64,000 bases of DNA, taken from positions 1 to 64,000 of the forward strand of contig JAQGDQ010000620.1 of NCBI GenBank assembly GCA_030141605.1, written 5' to 3'. The position numbers and the translations under genes are program-made. The notes beneath the pieces are model-generated. The model had not been told where the DNA came from and made no database searches. It was given only the letters and a program-made list of their open reading frames with translations. The DNA is from Tubiluchus corallicola. Its lineage: Eukaryota > Priapulida > Priapulimorpha > Priapulimorphida > Tubiluchidae. Of this stretch, positions 19,071-64,000 are shown one piece after another. Within the stretch, counting starts at the first letter, position 1. Each line of letters begins with the position of its first letter.

Positions 19071-20692
19071 GTAGAGTATTTTCACAACCCTGTAGTAAAA
19101 CAAAAACGGTTAAATTTAATTATAAGTTTACATTTAATTTTGTGATCCAAGGCATTAAGTCACCTGCCACCGAATTTTACTCTATATTTTAATTTCTATT
19201 TCAGTTCAACTATAATACAAAAAGACAAAAAATAATGGAAATAGACTGACTTGACTTGACGTAGATGATTGACGTTTCAAACCGGCGTTTCAAGCCCTCC
19301 ACATGAAGTGCTTCATTTATTTACTACTACTAATTTACTTGACACTAGATGCTAAGTTACATAGATTTTACTGTAAAAAAACCCACGATACCGATGGCAA
19401 CTTAATTGATAAAATGAAACTAAAAGCGAAAGTGAAGGTCATGCATTACGGTAATTTTATCACCGCATGAAAAGCAGTAAAAGCCGCAGAACGCCAAAGA
19501 TCAGAGGTTATGGCTTGTGGCGCCATCTAACGTAGGGAAATGAAAACGCTTTTACACGTTTCGTAGGCTAACTATACGAGAGAAAGAATTGCAGGAGTAA
19601 TTCAGAAAAATATTAATATGACAAGATTTAATTATTTTGGTGCATACTGCAGAAGACAGTACAAAATTATTAAGATTTTTGGTTGCTGTCTAAACACATC
19701 TTCTCTTACTCTAAGAAATAGTGAAAACCATAATGTTAAATCCGTATACGTATGAACTATTTCAGCATGGCAGCAATTTAATTAGTTCAATATATTTTAC
19801 TGTTTCATTTTCCTTAAAGAATGCAGTGAAAAGCTAATAACAATTTAAGTCACTTATTCCGCAAAACATGTACAGTGTGTATAAGTTGTAGACTATATAT
19901 TAGAGACTAGAAGTTTAAGGTTCAGCTAAAAGTTAAAATAATGTACAGTGTAAAATTGACATAATAAGATATTACAGCGTCAATAAATTAGAAAAGTAAT
20001 ATATAACGAAAGAAACCATTACAAAAATACAAAACCTACAGTACTTAGTGGTTTTATAATGGCTTCTCTTTTTATATTTTAGTTTTCGAATTCATCGAAA
20101 CTGTAACATTTTATTATGTCAGTATTTTATTGCGTCAGTTTTACACTGAGTTAGTTTAATTTTAGCGGATGAAAGCTTTTAGTCTAAGATAAACTGTGCG
20201 GCAACAGGGCAATTCTGTGATCTTTTAAGTTTGTATAGTCCTATATTATTTCCAGTAGATCAAATTATATTAAAAAATACAGTTGCAGAATTAAGTTAAA
20301 CACTTAGATTAATTGTTGTTGAACACAAACTGAGGTTATCTTATCACAATTAAAGTTTTTAGAAGTATATAAAAAGATTTTGTAAACTTCATGACAGAAA
20401 TAAAAATTCTCCACAATCCAGATACTGAGTTTGCGAGTAATCTACAAAATTTAACATTACGCAAACGTTCCCTTTTTCAACACTGAGAGAATTCGTGCTA
20501 GCAACATTACTGTATTCTGCTGAGTACTGAATAGATAAAAATAATTGTATAGTACAAGACTGCGAGTAATGTGTGTTAAGTTGTATTTTAAACTAAAGAT
20601 GTCAGGACGTGTTGTAACCGGAACTGCAGACTGCAGACTTCGGCTCTTTCGTTATTTTCCGTAAGCGTTCGCGTTTTCGACTTAAAGGCAAC
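19071..20692. promoter_or_regulatory. Shared region between divergent ACO2 and TNPO1
   Basis: About 1.6 kb of AT-rich sequence separates the two start codons. Both promoters must lie here, plus any ACO2 5' exon. The 70 bases before the TNPO1 ATG are more GC-rich and have no TATA box, as expected for a housekeeping promoter. No specific element could be assigned. Confidence 0.4.
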
Positions 20693-56293
<35,601 letters not shown>

Positions 56294-56319
56294 TGCTGGT
56301 GTGGACCGGGCAAGGTGGG

Positions 56320-56344
56320 TAACCTAACCTAACCTAACCTAACA
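56320..56344. repeat. Short CCTAA (TTAGG) run in the TNPO1 3' UTR
   Basis: About four and a half copies of AACCT directly behind the TNPO1 stop codon. It resembles the TTAGG telomere motif but is too short to indicate telomere-derived sequence. Confidence 0.6.
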
Positions 56345-57361
56345 TAACGCTCGTGCCAGTATTTTGTTGTAGTCCGTATTTCACATGCACTTTTCTTCGA
56401 TGCGTACTGTTACGTTTTCTTTTGAAATTAAGGTAATTTGCCGGGACCGATGTGTGATGCGTCGCCATAGAAACGGGGATAGTGTTCTGCGGATTAGCAA
56501 CTCAACAGACACCAGGTGGGAGGGAGAGGGATGTATGGAAATCAACACGAGGGACTTTCATATACAAATTCATCGCTTCAAAGTTTGGACATTTTGACTA
56601 GGAAAAATTTTACTTCTTTTTAAAAAGAAACAAGAGTAACTAGGGATAATCAGACATCGTTTAGAATTGATATTTTAAGTCATAAGCGAAGTTGTACAGC
56701 GCTAATTACGTAATCTTTGTTCGTATCGAGAATCTGAGTCAAAACCAAAATGATCGCTTCTTTAGTTAAGGCCCTGATCTATTTGTTGCCATTGTTGTAT
56801 CTCTATAACGAGGTTTGCTTCGGCAAGGTTGATATTGAGTCGTTGAACGAGTGCAGCGGTGGCATCAAATAGATCTATTTTTCTTAGCATTATTATTCTA
56901 ACGTAGCTGTAGCCAATAAGCATGCAGTAATAGAAGTAAGCCATTGTCGAGTTTCAAAAATTTTATGTAAAAACGCAACAATTGAATGTATCGCGAACGT
57001 TAGTTTTTACGGTAGAATGTTTTACTATATTTTGTTCGGAAGTAAATCTTCATCTTAATAACTAGACGATATTGTATACGTGTTAAATTGGTCAATCAAT
57101 CAATCAGTGTCTACCGCCTGACCCGTGTTAATGTTGGTGATATCTGTGTTGGGGAATTCCATTGTTATCCTACTCCTGCCAGTATTTGAATCCTTCTCTG
57201 TGTATTTTATTGTGTACGTTGTAAAGAGGTGCCCACATCGGGTGGGACGTGTACGAGGTTTACCGGGGAGGGGGGGCGATAGTAAGTTGTCGTGTAAAAG
57301 GGGGTATTTGTTATGATAAGAAGAACCTCTTATCAGAAATTTGAAGAAAAATCTCGAGCTA

Positions 57362-57440
57362 GTGAGAAATGTGAAGACGGGTGTGACCTTGAAATGTGAA
57401 GACGAATGTGACCTTGAAATGTGAAGACGGATGTGACCTT
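57362..57440 (+). repeat. Short tandem repeat, 3 copies
   Basis: GAAATGTGAAGACGGATGTG plus ACCTT, three times, in the probable 3' UTR of TNPO1. Confidence 0.8.
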
Positions 57441-57558
57441 GTGAGCAGCAAAGTTCGACTTCCGGAAAGGCATCCTGAATGAATTGAAGTTTTGCATTAT
57501 TATCAGTATGTTATTGCCACGTGTAAAGACTTAGGTTTTGAAGCTACATTCTGTCAGT

Positions 57559-57564
57559 AATAAA
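57559..57564 (+). promoter_or_regulatory. Candidate TNPO1 poly(A) signal
   Basis: AATAAA (CAGTAATAAAGCTTC) about 1.27 kb after the stop and just before a MITE. Other AATAAA copies lie further on, so the true 3' end is uncertain. Confidence 0.4.
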
Positions 57565-57573
57565 GCTTCGTCA

Positions 57574-58243
57574 TACGCTCATATCTCGGTTTGCCGGACA
57601 AAAGCGGAAAGACGTTGGTTCGAATTTACCGATTGTCCGTGTTTACCGATGCTACACTAATACAGGTAGGCGCCGTGTATTGGACTCACAGTAATGTAAA
57701 ATCAATCGCCTAATTACGGGCCGCTTCTATTAAAAATTAAATAAAAAAAAGTAAATAAAAACTATCGGCAATTGAATCAATTACTCCGCATAATTGACTG
57801 TAATGTTTTCATATATAGAGACATACATGAAATTTCACTGACACAATGACGTAAACTGCCCGCCAACTAGCGGTCAGCTTGCGAAACAACGGACTGTGTC
57901 TGTAGTATGCCGGACTTTTAACTGACCAGATTTTGTCCGAATTTTGCCAATTAGTGGTCAGCTTGCAAAACAACGGACTGTGTCTGTAGTATGCAGGACT
58001 TTTAGCTGACCAGATTTTGTCCGAATTTCGCCAACTAGTGGTCAGCTCGCGAAACAACGGACTGTGTCTATAGTGTGCGGGACTTTTAACTGACCAGATT
58101 TTGTCCGCATTTCGCCAACTAGTGGTCAGCTCGCGAAACAACGGACTGTGTCTGCAGTATGCGGGACTTTTAACTGACCAGATTTTGTCTGATTTTTCCA
58201 ATATCGGTAAAAGCGATGTCCGTCGACACGAGATATGGGCGTA
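57574..58243. mobile_element. Tc1/mariner-type MITE, third copy, with four 84-bp internal units
   Basis: The ends ACGCTCATATCTCGGTTTGC and CGAGATATGGGCGTA are inverted repeats flanked by TA. Inside, an 84-bp unit (landmark GGTCAGC at 57872, 57956, 58040 and 58124) is repeated four times. 84 is a multiple of three, which leaves a 147-codon minus-strand open frame that is not a gene. Confidence 0.8.
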
Positions 58244-59311
58244 CGTATACACTGCTCACTGCCACTTTGTAACTTTCTGCCATTGTAAAATTTTTCTAAA
58301 TAGCCTAAATGTTTATGTCATAAGTTGTCATTTGGTAGAAAATCGTAAGTCTGACACTTATATCATTTAGAACACGGCATATGAAAGATTTTCGCGATAA
58401 GAATTGTAAGATTGCCACGTTTACTCAACGATACGTGAAAGCGAGGGTCGTCGAAAGTAAGAAGTTTGTCGCATTTCATGTGAACTAGCCTTAATATTAG
58501 CTATATTACGACTGGCCTCATATACAAAAACAGGTATATTTTGAGCTGAATATCTGCATGAAGATTATTACATATTTGTATTCGTAGTTGCGCGAGTAAG
58601 TCACGTAATATAGCTGTGGTGCTCAATCTGTGAAAATTGTTAATTTTTACAAGCCAGAATTCATTTTTTTATGTTCAGGGTTTGTGTGTGTGAGCGTGTG
58701 TGTGTGTGTATGTGTGAGCGTGTGCGCACGTGCATGAGCAGGTGAAGTGTCATACCTGTGATATGTGCAGCTTTTTGTATGTAAATCCCGTGTGGAATTG
58801 TCTATGCACATAATGTACTACGTCTTTCAACCTTAGCCTCGCGAGTTGTACAGAAAATATAGTCATTTCTATCTAGTGAAAGTATAAATACGTTTCTGCT
58901 GTATTTGTATAGTAACTTTTGAACGAATTGAAGCCTCGTTTTTTTTCTAATGATCGTATTTGTTACTTTAAGCACCAATGTTTGGAAAGTATAGTATTAG
59001 TATTTTATCTAGTGCATTGCAGTTTTGCATAATGACTAAGATCAAAATGAATTATAATCGTCATGGCAACTGATAAGCACGTTCTTTAACACTCAATATG
59101 ACATTTTTTCATCGACTGATTCATATCATATTAATATTAGATAAATCAGTTTTGTTTTCCATTTAAATACTTCATTGTAAAAAGTTGGTTCAATAACTTG
59201 GAAAATATTCACTGCATATTGCAATTCATCTTATTAGATGCATTCTTATTGAGTTCGCGCTGCAATGGATTATGATTTGTGAAAAAAACTCATTTATTTA
59301 CTCCTCTGAAC
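58244..59311. other. No gene recognised; GT-rich microsatellite at 58685-58735
   Basis: AT-rich sequence with one TG/TGAGCG run. Nothing coding was recognised. Confidence 0.4.
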
Positions 59312-59703
59312 AGTAGGGGTGAGCATCGAACGTTCGAATTCGATTTGAACGAGTTTTTTCAGTTTAAACTCGACTCGGATCCAAAACTATAGATTCAAAT
59401 AATTCAGCACTTCATTCACACATGTTCCTGATCACTAAAACGATTGAAACATCATGCAATTAGCGTAATTTAACTGTGATTTCTGCGCACAACTTAAAAC
59501 AAATTACTAGTCGTTTTATTGCAGAACAAAATCTAGTGATATTCATGATTTTTGTAAGACTAATTTTTACTGGTAGTTCGAAAACTTGTTCGAAAATCGT
59601 TCAATCTCAATTCGAATTCGAAACACTGAAGTTCGGTTCGATGAAAGTCACAAATTCGGTTTGATTCGAATTCGCTTTCTGCTAGAGAACGCTCACCCCT
59701 ACT
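59312..59703. mobile_element. hAT-like MITE
   Basis: Terminal inverted repeats AGTAGGGGTGAGC and GCTCACCCCTACT enclose about 390 bp rich in TTCGAATTCGA palindromes and without coding capacity. The (C)AGGGGTG start is typical of hAT elements. An 8-bp target duplication could not be confirmed. Confidence 0.6.
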
Positions 59704-59814
59704 AATCAGTCGCGTTTCGACTAGCAAGTAACTTGCAAGCCTGTTCAGTTTAGCGTCAGAGAGTTTGCAATTTTTTGCCGACCGTAACACGCAAACTGGT
59801 TCACACTTGCCTGT

Positions 59815-60350
59815 CTGTTGCCTAGTCTGAACGGGGGCCATTACGATGAGCAAACTCGCTAGTTTGAACGGGCCATTATGATGAGCAAACTCACTAGTTT
59901 GAACGGGCCATTACGATGAGCAAACTCGCTAGTCTGAACGGGCCATTACGATGAGAAAACTCGCTAGTCTGAACGGACCATTACGATGAGAAAACTCGCT
60001 AGTTTGAACGGGCCATTACGATGAGCAAACTCGCTAGTCTGAACGGACCATTACGATGAGCAAACTCGCTAGTGTGAACGGGCCATTATGATGAGCAAAC
60101 GTGCTAGTCTGAACGGACCATTAGGATGAGAAAACTCGCTAGTTTGAACGGGCCATTATGATGAGCAAACGTGCTAGTCTGAACGGACCATTACGATGAG
60201 CAAACTCGCTAGTGTGAACGGACCATTATGATGAGCAAACTCGCTAGTGTGAACGGACCATTATGATGAGCAAACTCGCTAGTCTGAATGGGCCATTACG
60301 ATGAGCAAACTTGCTAGTCTGAACGGGCCATTACGATGAGCAAACTGTTC
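59815..60350 (+). repeat. 35-bp minisatellite, about 15 copies
   Basis: Unit GAACGGGCCATTACGATGAG plus CAAACTCGCTAGTCT, with few substitutions. It starts next to a segment ending in the same GTCTGAACGGGGGCCATTAC, the likely seed. Confidence 0.95.
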
Positions 60351-61814
60351 TCGACACTTTGCAGCACAAGACGTTTAAAATTCTGGAGTTTTTGAAAAAA
60401 AAACGAAATTTGTTGGGTGATGAAAAAGTGGAGTTATTCGACGTGCTATTATCTTTTGCTCATTTTTGCTTTATATTTATTCTTATTTTTTAAATGTGAC
60501 TCATTCTGTTTTTCATTAAATATTTTTCTTTAAGACTTGTATTTTCTTACGTGACACCCGAATCCCGCCTTGCCTTTTGTCGTTATGTCCCGGGGGCCAT
60601 TTTTGTGTATACCTAGTAATATATCTTTGTGATTGTGTGGATGCAGTGTATGTTTAGTCGAACTTTTGAAAAGTTCAAAGATATCGCAATTATTTCAACT
60701 GCAGTGCGTAGTACAATAAGGTATTTGTTTTTCTAACATTACAAAAGGTAGATGAAACTGATGAAATCTAACTTGACCTTTGACCTATGAACAGTGAATT
60801 GAGCATTCAGAATTAAAATACTATGGTAACTCTAAAATTTTTTTACTGGTTTTTGTAATTGGTGGTACCTGCTGAACGTACGTAGTAGGGGGATTAAGGA
60901 AAATAAAAGGTCTCGAGGTGCTATGAGTTAAAGAAAAGCAGTATACACAATTTTGCATGATCTGTAGGATTAGGATTCTACAGTGCGTTCAGATATGATG
61001 TGATGACGGAAGACCAAGTTCATCAGAGAAGCAATATTGACTAAACTCTACGGTTCGTGAAGCTTCTCAGTGCAAACGTTTTGTCTTTTACGGACAAAAG
61101 TTGGTTACCGTCTATGAAAAGCCAGTGTGTTTGTCGTTAATAACAATGTAAATATCTTGCTTTTCTATTCATTCGATTTTATTCAACGACAGCCATAAGC
61201 TCATCAATTTTGGATAAATGCATTCATTGTAAAAACAGAAACTCTAGTTTCCGCTGGTGGCAAAAAAACTGATCATACCTGCCGCATATCCTATTTACCT
61301 TGTATCTAAAAATAGTCTTTGCACATTTTGATGATTTTGTTGTGGATATGTATGCAAAAACGATGTACTGAAGGTGAAATTTTTGATAAAGATATAGCCT
61401 TACATCCACATTATTTATCTAAAAATAGTCTCTTTATCTTACGTTGTAGTTTGCTTATCGGATTAAAAATTTTTATTTATACATGTACTTTCATTTTTGT
61501 CTTTAATCGTAGCAAGTTGCTACAATTTTGGTCCAGAATATTTATACTACATTAATTACAGTAATTAAACATACACTGCATCCTTGCTGTTTGTTTTAAC
61601 AGTGCTAGTGAATTGTGTTAAATAAGGAGACACTACTTGTAACTATGTAATTAAGGTCAACTTATAGTAATTTTGTAATTAAGAGAAAAACCTTTTAGTG
61701 TAAAGTTATTACAAATAATTATTATACATATTAAAGTTTAATGATGATGTCGAAATAGGCCAATAAACGCATGCTCAGTAAAATGTTTCTTGCTGTTGTT
61801 TGTGAATCTCCAAT
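60351..61814. other. No gene recognised
   Basis: AT-rich. A perfect DR1 nuclear-receptor-type sequence (TGACCTTTGACCT) lies at 60774-60786. Short open frames have no known motif. Confidence 0.4.
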
Positions 61815-63415
61815 TGTTGTAATTTCAAACAAATACAAGAAGATGCATTGACGATTCATACAAGAAGATCCATTGACGATTTCAAACAAGTACAAGAAGA
61901 TGCATTGACGATTTCAAACAAGTACAAGAAGATGCATTGACAATTTCAGACAAGTACAAGAAGATGCATTGACAATTTCAGACAAGTACAAGAAGATGCA
62001 TCGACAATTTCAAACAAGTACAAGAAGATGTATTGACAATTTCAAACAAGTACAAGAAGATGCATTGACAATTTCAAACAAATACAAGAAGATGCATTGA
62101 CAATTTCAAACAAATACAAGAAGATCCATTGACAATTTCAAACAAGTACAAGAAGGTGCATTGACAATTTCAAAGAAATACAAGAAGATCCATTGACAAT
62201 TTCAGACAAATACAAGAAGATGCATTGTCAGTTTCAGACAAGTACAAGAAGATGCATTGGCAATTTCAAACAAATACAAGAAGATGCATTGACAATTTCA
62301 AACAAATACAAGAAGATGCATTCAATTTCAGACAAATACAAGAAGATGCATTGACGATTTCAAACAAATACAAGATGCATTGACAATTTCAAACAAATAC
62401 AAGAAGATGCATTGACAATTTTAAACAAATACAAGAAGATGCATTGACAATTTCAGACAAGTACAAGAAGATGCATTGACGATTTCAAACAAATACAAGA
62501 AGATGCATTGACAATTTCAAACAAATACAAGAAGATGCATTGATGATTTCAGACAAATACAAGAAGATCCGTTGATTTCAAACAAGTACAAAAAGATGCA
62601 TTGACAATTTCAGACAAGTACAAGAAGATCCATTGACAATTTCAAACAAATACAAGAAGATGCATTGACGATTCATACAAGAAGATCGATTGACAATTTC
62701 AAACAAATACAAGCAGATCCATTGACGATATCGAACAAATACAAGAAGATGCATTGACAATTTCAGACAAGTACAAGAAGATCCATTGACAATTTCAAAC
62801 AAATACAAGAAGATGCATTGAAGATTCATACAAGAAGATCGATTGACAATTTCAAACAAGTACAAGAAGATCCATTGACAATTTCAAACAAATACAAGAA
62901 GATGCATTGAAGATTCATACAAGAAGATCCATTGACAATTTCAAACAAATACAAGAAGATACATTGACGATATCAAACAAATACAAGAAGATGCATTGAC
63001 AATTTCAGACAAGTACAAGAAGATCCATTGACAATTTCAAACAAATACAAGAAGATGCATTGATGATTCATACAAGAAGATCGATTGACAATTTCAAACA
63101 AGTACAAGAAGATCCATTGACAATTTCAAACAAATACAAGAAGATGCATTGACGATTTCAAACAAATACAAGATGCATTGACAATTTCAAACAAATACAA
63201 GAAGATGCATTGACAATTTTAAACAAATACAAGAAGATGCATTGACAATTTCAGACAAGTACAAGAAGATGCATTGACGATTTCAAACAAATACAAGAAG
63301 ATGCATTGACAATTTCAAACAAATACAAGAAGATGCATTGATGATTTCAGACAAATACAAGAAGATCCGTTGATTTCAAACAAGTACAAAAAGATGCATT
63401 GACAATTTCAAACAA
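61815..63415 (+). repeat. 32-bp minisatellite, about 49 copies
   Basis: Unit GACAATTTCAAACAAATACA plus AGAAGATGCATT, with variants (CAGACAAG, GATCCATT, shortened units). A distinctive run at about 62340-62610 recurs at about 63140-63410, an 800-bp internal block duplication. Confidence 0.95.
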
Positions 63416-63767
63416 ATAACATATGAATACTTATCGGAAAATACATCCTTTTAATAAATAATTTCATTATTTACATTATAATTTAATGAATGTACAATTA
63501 ATACATGCGAAATTAAAAACTATGTATGCATTTTACAATATTATACTACAACGTAAAACTAACTTGTGTTTAGTACAGTCTCCCTTTGTTAAGCTTTTAC
63601 TGTCAGCACAATACAATAGTATATAACTGGGAGTCTGTGGCAGACTGTAAATATTTACACAGAATGTGTCCTAAGAGTGAAATCAAATGATGTTTCTGTG
63701 GAAATAAAGCAACAAAAACTGACACGCTTTCTTTTGAGTCTGACAACAGAGGATAAAATTGTTGATC

Positions 63768-63950
63768 ATTTATAAAAGATTTCATGTCTTGCTTGAGAAG
63801 CTAATTTAGCTTTTTCTTAAACTTTGGCAACTTGAAATTCTACTAAATTCCTAACGTTGTTTATAAAAGATTTCGTGTCTTGGTTGAGAAGCTAATTTAG
63901 CTTTTTCTTGTACTTTGGCAACTTGAAATTCTACTAAATTCCAAACATTG
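63768..63950 (+). repeat. 91-bp tandem duplication
   Basis: TATAAAAGATTTCATGTCTT begins units at 63771 and 63862; both include GAGAAGCTAATTTAGCTTTT and TTGAAATTCTACTAAATTCC. No gene recognised around it. Confidence 0.9.
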
Positions 63951-64000
63951 TTTCTTTTACTTCCAATATTGGTCAATTTAACGAGAAACATCTGTGAATA

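Noticed and set aside
56320-56344. Telomere or subtelomere boundary from CCTAA repeats
   Set aside because: Fewer than five units, in the middle of ordinary sequence next to a gene end.

Overview
The window is animal nuclear DNA: AT-rich, with GT-AG introns, small exons in long introns, degenerate transposons and very many tandem arrays. The transportin-1 protein matches vertebrate transportin closely along its whole length, so this is a metazoan. Lineage is not resolved beyond 'probably an invertebrate'. No bacterial, viral or CRISPR features were seen.

Layout. (1) 451-581 (-): one exon of a spectrin-repeat protein that runs off the left edge. (2) 3488-5905 (+): an intronless ankyrin-repeat plus Mab-21/cGAS-like nucleotidyltransferase gene with its acidic catalytic residues intact, flanked by copies of one dispersed repeat. 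(3) 6716-13450 (+): six exons of the Hsp90/Hsp70 co-chaperone TTC4. The N-terminal exons are not found, and an in-frame TAA stands 16 codons before a conserved C-terminal tail. (4) 16719-19070 (-): mitochondrial aconitase ACO2 in one exon, with its last codons, stop and poly(A) signal tandemly duplicated. (5) 20693-56293 (+): the complete transportin-1 (TNPO1) gene, 20 coding exons, 887 residues, every junction in phase. It is head-to-head with ACO2 across about 1.6 kb. (6) 56294-64000: no gene recognised; repeats and DNA-transposon remnants.

The genes are housekeeping genes (protein import, TCA cycle, chaperoning) plus one probable innate-immune sensor. They do not form a functional cluster.

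The unusual part of the window is its repeat landscape. Many TNPO1 and TTC4 introns carry their own minisatellite (units of 20, 25, 29, 33, 34, 38, 40, 44, 52, 88 and 125 bp). In several the seed can still be read: a 20-bp array inside a LINE reading frame, a 125-bp array carrying a reverse-transcriptase motif, a 33-bp array inside a pogo/Tigger-like MITE, and a 52-bp array made from the exon 10/5' splice-site junction of TNPO1. Long open frames inside these arrays are by-products of the repeat period and are not annotated as genes.
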